A DNA stretch of 64,000 nt from Chitinophagales bacterium (GTDB lineage Bacteria > Bacteroidota > Bacteroidia > Chitinophagales > Chitinophagaceae), in contig JAIXKI010000015.1 of the NCBI GenBank assembly GCA_026936105.1, positions 176,685 to 240,684 on the forward strand. Reading direction: 5' to 3'. Every line of letters starts with the position of its first letter. The stretch's first letter is position 1. Made by a program: the position numbers and the translations under genes. This document shows positions 6,992 through 15,129 of the stretch, piece by piece. The notes beneath the pieces are model-generated. The model worked only from the letters and a program-made list of their open reading frames with translations, did no database searches and had not been told where the DNA came from.

Positions 6992-9900
6992 TCAACTGCA
7001 ACCTCCCTGATTGCCACAGTTCAAACACTTGTAGCAGGTTCCGCTGCGCACCATTATATGACCACAAACATTGCAGGCAGGGGCATCACTTTGCATGCTT
7101 TTAAATGCTGCATTCACGGCTTCAGTGCCTGTTTCGGTTCTAGAGAACTGGGCTATCCTTTGATTCTTTGCCGGCTGAGAAACAGCGCCTCCGGTCTGAG
7201 GTATTACACGGCTATCCGCTTTATTGGAGGATTCCTCATATTCAAGATTGGTGGGGATCTCATCCCAATCATCGGAACCGGTATTTACATTCTCAGGTTT
7301 GTCCAGAACATGAACCAGGTCGGTACGGCCAAGGTATTCATATCCCAATACCCTGAAAATAAAATCTACAATGGAGGTGGTGGTTTTGATATTAGGATGT
7401 TCTACCATACCTGCCGGATCAAATTTTGTAAAAGCAAACTTATCAACGAATTCTTCCAGGGGTACGCCATACTGAAGCCCCAATGAAATAGAGATCGCAA
7501 AACAATTCAGCATGCTGCGCATGGTGGCTCCTTCCTTAGCCATGTCAATAAAGATCTCTCCCAATGTGCCGTCACTGTATTCTCCTGTACGAAGAAACAG
7601 TGCCTGGCCGTTGATCTTGGCTTTTTGTGTAAACCCACGGCGTTTGGCCGGCAAAGTGCGGCGCTCAACGATCCTTGCTAGCTGCCGTTTCAATTTTGTG
7701 TCAGCGCTGTTCTGCACCCGGTGATTCACTTCATCAAGCAGTTGTTCGATCGTCAAATCGGCAAGATTCACCTTCCCGGGTTCTTTGTCGCTTTCTCCGG
7801 TTGTTGACTGCGCTTTTTCCCTGAGTTCGTCCTCTGATGATGCTTTCTTTTTCTTATCGCTCTTGCTGCTCAGGGGCTGACTGAGTTTGGAACCATCGCG
7901 GTAAAGAGCGCATGCTTTGAGACCCAGTTCCCAACTCAGATAATAAGCATCGGATATCTCATCTACAGTAGCTTCATTGGGCAGGTTGATAGTTTTCGAA
8001 ATGGCGCCGCTGATAAAAGGTTGTACGGCGCCCATCATGCGGATATGGCCGTCTGCATGAATATATCGCTGGCCTTTCTTTCCGCATTTGTTGGCACAGT
8101 CAAAAACGGGCAAATGTTCTTCTTTCAAGTAAGGAGCGCCTTCCAGCATCATGGTTCCGCATACATAATCGTTGGCAGCATTTATCTGCTCGTCGCTATA
8201 ACCAAGTGCTTCCAAAAGGCTCCATTCTGCGTCATTATATTGTTCAGGAGTAAACCCAAGGCGTTGCAGGCATTCTTCACCTAAATAATGTTTGCTGAAT
8301 ACCGAACTGATCTCAAAGGCGAATTTTACATCGGCATCAAGTCTTTTAATTTCATCGGCAATAAATCCTTTTTCACTCAATGTCTGATGATTGATATGAG
8401 GAGCTCCGGCAAAAGATGCTGAGCCTACCGCATACTTAACAATGGCTTCAATTTGTTTTTCGTTGTATCCCAGGTTTTTCAAAGCCGAGGGTACCGATTG
8501 GTTGATGATCCTGAAGTAACCGCCACCTGATAGTTTCTTAAATTTTACCAATGCAAAATCAGGCTCGACGCCGGTTGTATCACAATCCATCACCAGGCCA
8601 ATGGTCCCGGTAGGAGCTATCGCTGTAGTTTGTGCGTTGCGATAACCATATTTCTCTCCAAATTCTACCGCTTCATCCCAAACTTTGCATGCTGCAGTTA
8701 ACAAATAATCAGGGCAGTACTTTGCTTTGATACCTTGTGGACTGATGCTCAGGCCTTCATATTCATCCGCATCATAAGCAGCCAGGCGATGATTGCGCAT
8801 CACCCGCATCATATGCTTTTTGTTTTCTTCATATTTAGGAAATGAACCCAATACCCTGGCCATTTCTGCGGATGTCTTATAAGCTGTTCCCGTCATAATG
8901 GCTGAGATCGCTCCTGCAATAGCTCTTGCCTCTTCGCTGTCATAAGGAATTCCATTCAACATTAACAAAGTACCTATATTGGTAAATCCAAGACCCAAAG
9001 TGCGGTAATCATAACTCAGCTGTGCCACTTCTCTGGAAGGGAATTGTGCCATCAAAACCGAAATTTCGAGAACTACTGTCCACAGACGACAATTGTATTC
9101 ATATCCTTCCACATCAAAAATATTTCTCTCCTTATCAAAGAATTTTACCAGATTGGAAGAGGCAAGGTTGCAAGCTGTATTATCCAGGAACATGTATTCA
9201 GAACAAGGATTGGACGCCCTTATCTCACCTCCCTCAGGGCAGGTGTGCCATTCATTAATGGTGCTGTTATATTGTGTTCCCGGATCCGCACAACGCCAGG
9301 CAGCATATGCGATCTGATTCCATAATTCTCTTGCCGGCACTTTCTTCATCACTCTTCCATCCATTCTCCCAATTAATTCCCAATCATCATTGTTATTTAA
9401 TTTTTCAAAGAATGAGTTGGGAATACGGACAGAGTTGTTGGAATTCTGCCCGCTTACCGTTCTGTATGCTTCACCTTCATAATCGCTGGGATAGCCTGCA
9501 TTGATTAATGCAGAAACTTTTTTCTCTTCTTCCACTTTCCAGTTGATGAACTCCACGATTTCCGGATGGTCCAGGTCCAGGCAAACCATTTTGGCAGCAC
9601 GACGTGTGGTTCCCCCCGATTTTATGGCTCCTGCAGCACGATCACCAATTTTTAAAAAACTCATCAGGCCGGAGGAAGTTCCCCCACCACTCAATCTTTC
9701 TCCTTCGCCGCGCAGATTAGAAAAATTGGTACCCACCCCCGAACCATATTTGAAAATCCTTGCCTCACGTACCCACAGGTCCATAATTCCACCATTATTT
9801 ACAAGATCATCACTCACACTGAGTATAAAACAAGCATGCGGCTGAGGACGCTCATAGGCAGAAGTAGATCTCTTTAACTGGCCGTCGGCCTGATCAACAT

Positions 9901-10378
9901 AATAATGCCCCTGCGGCTTTCCTTGAATACCATAACTCTCATACAAACCGGTGTTAAACCACTGTGGTGAATTAGGAACGCACATCTGGTTCAGAATGCT
10001 ATATACCAGTTCATCATAAAATATCCCGGCGTCTTTCTCGCTTGCAAAATATCCATACTTTTCTCCCCACACTTTCCAGCAATTGGCAAGACGATGTGCC
10101 ACCTGCTTAACAGAAGTTTCCCGGCCTGTACTTCCATCCGGTTGCGGCACACCTGCCTTCCGGAAATATTTTTGTGCCAGGATATCTGTTGCAATCTGAC
10201 TCCACTGCTTCGGCACTTCCACATTTTGCATTTCAAAAACGATCTCTCCTGTAGGATTACGAATAATTGAAGTACGGTAGTCATACTCGAACATATCGTA
10301 AACATTCACGTCGTCTCGGGTAAAGCGACGAGAAAACTGCAATCCGCCTCCGGCGGAAGCCATTTGATTCATAGCCAT
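6992..10378 (-). CDS. nrdJ: Adenosylcobalamin-dependent (class II) ribonucleoside-diphosphate reductase
   Basis: Large oxygen-independent reductase (1128 aa) that makes deoxyribonucleotides using a B12 radical. Visible are the N-terminal ATP-cone-less start, SPQWFNTGLYESYG, the active-site region NPCSEYMFLDNTACNLAS with the N-x-C-x-E triad, the APTGTIG loop, a charged linker around residues 840-890, a TSCPD-type domain (about 920-1030) and a C-terminal cysteine cluster CNVCGH...CYKCLNCG that likely regenerates the active-site disulfide. No activase partner is needed for this class. The second ATG (residue 3) is an equally good start. A strong terminator follows, and a promoter with a 19-bp spacer precedes it. 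Confidence 0.95.
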   Translation of the reverse strand: MAMNQMASAGGGLQFSRRFTRDDVNVYDMFEYDYRTSIIRNPTGEIVFEMQNVEVPKQWSQIATDILAQKYFRKAGVPQPDGSTGRETSVKQVAHRLANCWKVWGEKYGYFASEKDAGIFYDELVYSILNQMCVPNSPQWFNTGLYESYGIQGKPQGHYYVDQADGQLKRSTSAYERPQPHACFILSVSDDLVNNGGIMDLWVREARIFKYGSGVGTNFSNLRGEGERLSGGGTSSGLMSFLKIGDRAAGAIKSGGTTRRAAKMVCLDLDHPEIVEFINWKVEEEKKVSALINAGYPSDYEGEAYRTVSGQNSNNSVRIPNSFFEKLNNNDDWELIGRMDGRVMKKVPARELWNQIAYAAWRCADPGTQYNSTINEWHTCPEGGEIRASNPCSEYMFLDNTACNLASSNLVKFFDKERNIFDVEGYEYNCRLWTVVLEISVLMAQFPSREVAQLSYDYRTLGLGFTNIGTLLMLNGIPYDSEEARAIAGAISAIMTGTAYKTSAEMARVLGSFPKYEENKKHMMRVMRNHRLAAYDADEYEGLSISPQGIKAKYCPDYLLTAACKVWDEAVEFGEKYGYRNAQTTAIAPTGTIGLVMDCDTTGVEPDFALVKFKKLSGGGYFRIINQSVPSALKNLGYNEKQIEAIVKYAVGSASFAGAPHINHQTLSEKGFIADEIKRLDADVKFAFEISSVFSKHYLGEECLQRLGFTPEQYNDAEWSLLEALGYSDEQINAANDYVCGTMMLEGAPYLKEEHLPVFDCANKCGKKGQRYIHADGHIRMMGAVQPFISGAISKTINLPNEATVDEISDAYYLSWELGLKACALYRDGSKLSQPLSSKSDKKKKASSEDELREKAQSTTGESDKEPGKVNLADLTIEQLLDEVNHRVQNSADTKLKRQLARIVERRTLPAKRRGFTQKAKINGQALFLRTGEYSDGTLGEIFIDMAKEGATMRSMLNCFAISISLGLQYGVPLEEFVDKFAFTKFDPAGMVEHPNIKTTTSIVDFIFRVLGYEYLGRTDLVHVLDKPENVNTGSDDWDEIPTNLEYEESSNKADSRVIPQTGGAVSQPAKNQRIAQFSRTETGTEAVNAAFKSMQSDAPACNVCGHIMVRSGTCYKCLNCGNQGGCS

Positions 10379-10424
10379 AACTCTAAAGAATTTGTCGGGT
10401 TAAGTAATCTTTAACGCAGAAAAC

Positions 10425-10455
10425 GAAAATATTTTTTAGTACCCGTAATTCAAAC
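10425..10455 (-). promoter_or_regulatory. Promoter of the ribonucleotide reductase gene
   Basis: On the minus strand TTTG (10452-10455), exactly 19 bp, and TATTTTCG (10425-10432, 7 of 8 matches to TAnnTTTG) give a Bacteroidota promoter with a leader of about 40 nt. Confidence 0.55.
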
Positions 10456-10880
10456 TCCGAGATATACACATCTTGTGGATAAACATATCTAAATTGGCGC
10501 AAGTGTAAGCCTGTTCTGTATTAGAGGATTTCTGCACATCAGGCGATCATTTTATAGCCAAATTTTTTTTGGAAAATCGGGTTTAGAATTGTAGTGCTTC
10601 CGGTTCCCCAATGCAAAATTATTTTAAATCAATTTCCGGTAACCATTTTCAGATATTTCTATTGGGAAAATAGATCTTTTCCTCCGTTTTCGCTAACATA
10701 AATTACTTCGGACTGTCCTTTGAAATTGCGAATTTTTCAAACTTCATAACAATTGTCCTATCATAAGGAGAAAAAGTAAATTTCATCTGAACTTTTCCAA
10801 AGTCCAGGGCGTCAAAACGAAAGAAAAACACCTCTGCCGTGAAAAGAATGCCTTAAACAGTGAATAAACACAATAAGCAA

Positions 10881-10910
10881 TTGAAATGACAAAAAGTTTT
10901 TGCACTTTTG
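10881..10910 (+). promoter_or_regulatory. Promoter of the GGGP synthase gene
   Basis: TTG (10881-10883), a 19-bp spacer and CACTTTTG (10903-10910, 7 of 8 matches) precede the ATG at 10928, giving a leader of about 12 nt. Confidence 0.5.
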
Positions 10911-10927
10911 TATGACAAGATAAACAA

Positions 10928-11683
10928 ATGAAATCTGGAATCATCAGGAATTTGACTGAAAAGAAAAATAAAGGCAAAAAATCATTTGCTGTCCTGATCG
11001 ATCCCGACAATGTCAATTCGAATATCCTTGATGAATTGATCGAGCTTTCCGTTTCAGCAAAAGTGGATTATTTTCTTGTTGGCGGAAGCCTTGTTATTTC
11101 CAACTACCTTGATGAATGTGTTCAACATATAAAACAGAACTGTGATCTTCCCGTGATCCTTTTTCCGGGCAGTCCTACACAAGTAAGCAAATACGCTGAT
11201 GCGTTGCTTTATCTCTCGCTCATCTCAGGCCGTAATCCTGAGTTATTGATCGGGCAGCATGTAGTATCTGCCCCGTTTGTAAAACAAAGCGGACTGGAAA
11301 TAGTTCCTACCGGCTATATCGTCATTGATGGAGGAGCCCCCACCACGGTTTCCTATATCAGCAATGCATTACCGGTACCTGCCGATAAAAATGAAATTGC
11401 AATGTGTACTGCCATGGCCGGAGAAATGCTGGGAATGAAAGTGATCTATATGGATGCAGGCAGCGGTGCCAAAAGGCCAATCTCAGAAAGTATGATCAAA
11501 ATCGTTGCCGACCATATAGATGTTCCTCTTATCATCGGCGGTGGCATTATCCATCCCGAAAAAGCTTACCTGAATTGCAAGGCAGGAGCAGATGTGATCG
11601 TTGTCGGTAATGCTATCGAAAAGGATGCAACACTAATCAAAGAAATGAGCGATGCGATTCACTCAATTCCGGTAAAGATCTAA
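10928..11683 (+). CDS. Geranylgeranylglyceryl phosphate synthase family protein
   Basis: Prenyltransferase of the GGGPS/PcrB TIM-barrel family that joins a polyprenyl diphosphate to sn-glycerol-1-phosphate, the first step of archaeal-type ether lipids. In 251 aa one sees the N-terminal strand FAVLIDPDN, VGGSL, FPGSP, the region YIVIDGGAPTTV, YMDAGSGAKRPIS and the phosphate-binding IIGGGIIHPEKA and ADVIVVGNAIE. Group II enzymes are established in Flavobacterium and Chitinophaga; the physiological product in Bacteroidota is still unclear. Its stop codon overlaps the stop of the convergent peptidase gene by 4 bp, so no separate terminator exists. Confidence 0.9.
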   Translation: MKSGIIRNLTEKKNKGKKSFAVLIDPDNVNSNILDELIELSVSAKVDYFLVGGSLVISNYLDECVQHIKQNCDLPVILFPGSPTQVSKYADALLYLSLISGRNPELLIGQHVVSAPFVKQSGLEIVPTGYIVIDGGAPTTVSYISNALPVPADKNEIAMCTAMAGEMLGMKVIYMDAGSGAKRPISESMIKIVADHIDVPLIIGGGIIHPEKAYLNCKAGADVIVVGNAIEKDATLIKEMSDAIHSIPVKI

Positions 11684-13002
11684 CGCAGGTCTTCTGTTTT
11701 CACTCTTGACGGAGTTTCTTTTCCGGATATTATATCCCTTGAACTTAACGCTACTGCCTTAATGATCATGGCCATATTGCTCATGTCCAGTGTTTCGATC
11801 TGGTCACTCAATTTATGATAATTCGGTTCACTGGGTTCTTCAGGCGGTGTGCCCATTTTTGAAGTAGAGATTGTATGAGCAGGCACTCCTAATCTTGCAA
11901 GAGTGGCATTGTCTGATCTGTAAAACAAACTCTGCTTCGGATAAGGATCGGGATGAAAAGTAAAACCTGTTCCTTCCAGGTTTTTTTGCAAAATGACGCC
12001 CATATCCGTTTTTTCATAACCTGTAATGTATGCTGAATTTCTTCCCCACTTGGATTCGGTGCCGATCATTTCAATATTGAACATGGCTACTACTTTTGCA
12101 GGATCAAACTGTTTTGAAAAATATTGGGATCCGAACCTTCCCACTTCTTCTGCCGTGAAAGCAGCAAAAACAATGGTTCTTTCATTATTATTAAGCTGTT
12201 TGAAATATTTTGCCAGCATGATTACTGCTGTAGTTCCTGATGCATCATCATTAGCGCCGTTATAAATAGAATCACCATTCACTGGTTTGCCTACACCCAG
12301 ATGATCATAATGTCCTGAAAAGACCACATATTCATCCTTCAATTTTTTTCCCGGCAAAATACCGACAACATTGGCCAGCTTCTGTTCCGTGATCTCCTGT
12401 TTGGCTTCAATGGAAAATTTTTCAGGGACCTTATTGGCCAGTAGAAAAATGACATTGTTTTCTGTCTTGAATGATGCTCTTCTTCCAAAAGACAATCTTG
12501 AAAAACCCGATGCATAACTAGTATCCACAAACACCAGAATATTTTTTCCTGATTGCATGAAGGCCATCGCCTCCCTGAAGAGATTCCCACCCGGCTTTAT
12601 GGTTGCGATCTCATAACCTGAATTCTGATCTACAAGAACGGTGCTTTGACTGCTGTTGACCGAAACATTTTTAGGATCCAGGATAACTCCGTCCAGTTCG
12701 GTATGAGAACTGATCACCTTTGAGCGAACCATGGAAAACTGCTGAAGATAGCTTCCCGGATTACCTCCTCCCCCGCCTGCCGGCCGGAAAGTTTGCAATC
12801 CTGCCTTTTTAAATTCATCTGCAATAAAATCTGCCGCACGGTCTATATCAGGAGTAAATGCCCTGCGGCCACGCATTTCATCAGAGGACAATGTTTTTTC
12901 TATCCGTTCAACTTCTTTGGCGTTGATGATCTTATCAATATTCTGTGCAAATAATAAAGAGGCTGAGAATGTAAGAATTCCTGTGAGAACAAATAATTTC
13001 AT
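11680..13002 (-). CDS. Secreted M28-family zinc peptidase
   Basis: Exported aminopeptidase-like enzyme of 440 aa. A signal peptide (MKLFVLTGILTFSASLLFAQ) is followed by an N-terminal region with a possible PA-like insert and the M28 catalytic domain from about residue 200. Zinc-site motifs are visible: SGHYDHLG, NDDASGT, AAFTAEEVG (general-base Glu) and IEMIG, with a late HTIS. It should cleave N-terminal residues from peptides in the periplasm or outside. It lies downstream of the LytTR/LytS pair on the same strand but is separated from it by 126 bp of low-complexity DNA. Confidence 0.9.
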   Translation of the reverse strand: MKLFVLTGILTFSASLLFAQNIDKIINAKEVERIEKTLSSDEMRGRRAFTPDIDRAADFIADEFKKAGLQTFRPAGGGGGNPGSYLQQFSMVRSKVISSHTELDGVILDPKNVSVNSSQSTVLVDQNSGYEIATIKPGGNLFREAMAFMQSGKNILVFVDTSYASGFSRLSFGRRASFKTENNVIFLLANKVPEKFSIEAKQEITEQKLANVVGILPGKKLKDEYVVFSGHYDHLGVGKPVNGDSIYNGANDDASGTTAVIMLAKYFKQLNNNERTIVFAAFTAEEVGRFGSQYFSKQFDPAKVVAMFNIEMIGTESKWGRNSAYITGYEKTDMGVILQKNLEGTGFTFHPDPYPKQSLFYRSDNATLARLGVPAHTISTSKMGTPPEEPSEPNYHKLSDQIETLDMSNMAMIIKAVALSSRDIISGKETPSRVKTEDLR

Positions 13003-13067
13003 GTGGAGATATTATGTTTGAATGTTTGTTTGTCCGATAGCTTGAATGTTTTATGGCTTTATTGCTC

Positions 13068-13121
13068 GATGGTTTTATGGTTTGATGGCTACATGATAAA
13101 CTAATCAACCATTTAACCATC
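13068..13121. repeat. Imperfect inverted repeat of low complexity
   Basis: GATGGTTTTATGGTTTGAT (13068-13086) and ATCAACCATTTAACCATC (13104-13121) are imperfect complements. The preceding stretch from about 13015 repeats short words such as GAATGTTT and TTTATGG. It fills the gap between the M28 gene and the LytTR gene. No T-run follows on either strand. Confidence 0.5.
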
Positions 13122-13128
13122 CATCCAA

Positions 13129-13857
13129 CTATAAGCTCATCATCTCTTTGAACTTCACAGTCTGCCTCCTGCTAACCTCTATTTTTTCACCCCCTTTCAA
13201 TTCGATCATCAGGCCACCGTTGAAAAAGGGTTCTATCTTTTCTACCATGCGGAGATTGACGATATGTTTTCTATTGGCTCGGAAAAAAACTTTTTCATCC
13301 AGTCTTTCTTCCAATGCATTCAATGACTTCAGGATAAGCGGTTTGTTTGGGCCAAAATACACTTTGGCGTAATTACCTACACTTTCAAAAAGTCTTATAT
13401 CGCTTAGCTTGACAAACCAGCATTTCTCTCCGTCTTTTACAAAAACCTGGTCAGTATCGGTCAGAATACTGTTATTCGAATATTCCGATGACGGCTTTCC
13501 TTCTTTCGATTCAGAAAAATGTAATTTCTGAATGGCATCTGCTAATCTCTTCGGCTCTATAGGTTTTAGTAAATAATCCAAAGCATTCACTTCAAAAGCC
13601 TTCAGCGCAAACTCATCATACGCGGTTGTAAAGATCACCTCAGGCACTTTTTCCAATTCAGACAGCATGTCAAATCCGGTTTTCCCCGGCATCTGAATAT
13701 CCAGAAAGATCAGGTCTGGTTGTTGGCTTTCTATCTTTGCAATGCCTTCATCGGCATTGGCTGCTTCGTCAATCACTTCGATCTCCGGATAATCCTGCAA
13801 TAACTTTTTCAGTTCCATGCGGGCCAAACGTTCATCGTCAATTATGATTGCTCTCAT
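13129..13857 (-). CDS. LytTR-family response regulator
   Basis: Two-component transcription regulator of 242 aa. The N-terminal receiver domain has the acidic pair D7/D8, the phospho-acceptor D53 in FLDIQMPG and the conserved Lys in DYLLKPIE. The C-terminal LytTR DNA-binding domain (about 145-240) shows FVKDGEKCWFVKL, FFRANRKHIVNL and the final VSRRQTVKFKEMM. It starts 4 bp downstream of the LytS-type kinase gene, a standard cognate pair. The target genes cannot be read from sequence. Confidence 0.93.
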   Translation of the reverse strand: MRAIIIDDERLARMELKKLLQDYPEIEVIDEAANADEGIAKIESQQPDLIFLDIQMPGKTGFDMLSELEKVPEVIFTTAYDEFALKAFEVNALDYLLKPIEPKRLADAIQKLHFSESKEGKPSSEYSNNSILTDTDQVFVKDGEKCWFVKLSDIRLFESVGNYAKVYFGPNKPLILKSLNALEERLDEKVFFRANRKHIVNLRMVEKIEPFFNGGLMIELKGGEKIEVSRRQTVKFKEMMSL

Positions 13858-13861
13858 TTAA

Positions 13862-14926
13862 TTATTTTGAATATGAATGAACTGGTAATAACAATTTAGC
13901 TTCCACTAAAGATGGCTCCACTTGTTTGATCTCAAATTTTGCCTTATCTCCATAGAGCAGGTTAAGCCGGTTTGTTGTACTGGACAATCCGAATCCGCCT
14001 CCATTGGAATTTCCATTCAATTCTCCTGTATTCTGAACCGTCAGTTCCAGAAAGTCATTTTTGAAATCTGAATTAATGCGTACCACTCCTCCACCGACTT
14101 GTTTACTGATACCATGCTTGATGGCATTCTCTGCCAGGGTCTGAAGCATCATGGGTGGTACCTGCTGATCCAAAGTATCATCATCAATGTTGTATTCTAT
14201 TTTTAAACGGTCCTCAAATCTCATATTCTCCAGGGCCAGATAATCTTTTACAATATTCAACTCTCTTTCCAGAGGCACCGTTTCCGATTTATCCGTTTGC
14301 ATGCTGCTGCGGAGGATGTTGCTGAGTTCGGTGATAGCTTCCCTTGCCCTTTGAGGATTCTCCACTACCAATGCCCTGATGCTGTTTAATGAATTGAAAA
14401 TAAAATGAGGATTGATATGTGATTTGATCGTTTTCAATTCCAGTTCTTTGATCAATGACTCCAGCTGCAGGGTATTGAGTTGCTGCTTTCTGCTTTTTTC
14501 AATGAAATGATAAAAATAATAGATCAGCACCCAGGGTAAAATAAAAAGACCGTTATCAACAGTAGAACCCATAAGCTTATTGATAAAACTGAGTTTGTAC
14601 CCTCCCGGCGGACTAATCTGCAGTCCCAAAAAATCCACTTCCTTCAGAACAATGATACTATAGGCCATTGAAGTGACCACAGTGGCTACGATCAGCTTTG
14701 GAATCAGCTTTTCTACGGATTGAAGCATCCATCCACGCCACTTCATAAAAAGGCGTAGGATATGTGTGGTCAGGATACCGGTAGTAAATACAATGGTTAT
14801 ACGGCCCAACAGCAATCCGGTGGGAATATTGGCCTGGTAAACATGAGCAAAGAAAAGCATGGTCAAACCAACCAGACCCCAGCCACAGACCTGTAGCAAC
14901 CAATATAGCTTATTCGTATTGCTCAT
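13862..14926 (-). CDS. LytS-like membrane sensor histidine kinase
   Basis: Histidine kinase of the His_kinase (PF06580) family, 354 aa. Four hydrophobic segments occupy residues 1-145, then a coiled region leads to the phospho-acceptor motif SHINPHFIFNSLNSI, and the ATPase part has MMLQTLAENAIKHG and GGGFGLSSTTNRL. It lacks an obvious periplasmic sensor domain, so the signal is probably sensed in the membrane. It is co-transcribed with the LytTR regulator immediately downstream. Confidence 0.92.
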   Translation of the reverse strand: MSNTNKLYWLLQVCGWGLVGLTMLFFAHVYQANIPTGLLLGRITIVFTTGILTTHILRLFMKWRGWMLQSVEKLIPKLIVATVVTSMAYSIIVLKEVDFLGLQISPPGGYKLSFINKLMGSTVDNGLFILPWVLIYYFYHFIEKSRKQQLNTLQLESLIKELELKTIKSHINPHFIFNSLNSIRALVVENPQRAREAITELSNILRSSMQTDKSETVPLERELNIVKDYLALENMRFEDRLKIEYNIDDDTLDQQVPPMMLQTLAENAIKHGISKQVGGGVVRINSDFKNDFLELTVQNTGELNGNSNGGGFGLSSTTNRLNLLYGDKAKFEIKQVEPSLVEAKLLLPVHSYSK

Positions 14927-15129
14927 TGTATGCGAAATTAATCATTCTTTGTCCCTGCAGGCTTTGTAAATATACCAATGGACAAAAACCTTGACAAATG
15001 GGAAGTTCTTATTTTATTTGAGCCTGCCGAACAGATTCCTGAACATATATCAACTACTGGTTCTTTTTGCCGGATGATTATAATATGTTACAACAGAAAA
15101 ACATTAATTTTACAGGTCAATTAAAATTC

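Larger units (their letters stand above)
10379..10927. other. 549-bp divergent intergenic region between the reductase and GGGP synthase genes
   Basis: No convincing gene is seen. It holds one promoter at each end (10425-10455 minus, 10881-10910 plus). A dyad at 10462-10490, with outer arms GATAT/ATATC and inner CACA-TCT-TGTG, sits just upstream of the reductase -33 box and could be an operator. A further perfect -7-like TAATTTTG on the minus strand (10614-10621) lacks a -33 partner. No cobalamin-riboswitch motif was recognised. Confidence 0.5.

Noticed and set aside
10461..10490. Possible NrdR box before the ribonucleotide reductase gene
   Set aside because: The inner spacing between CACA and TGTG is 3 nt, not the longer AT-rich core of an NrdR box, so it is only listed as an undefined dyad.
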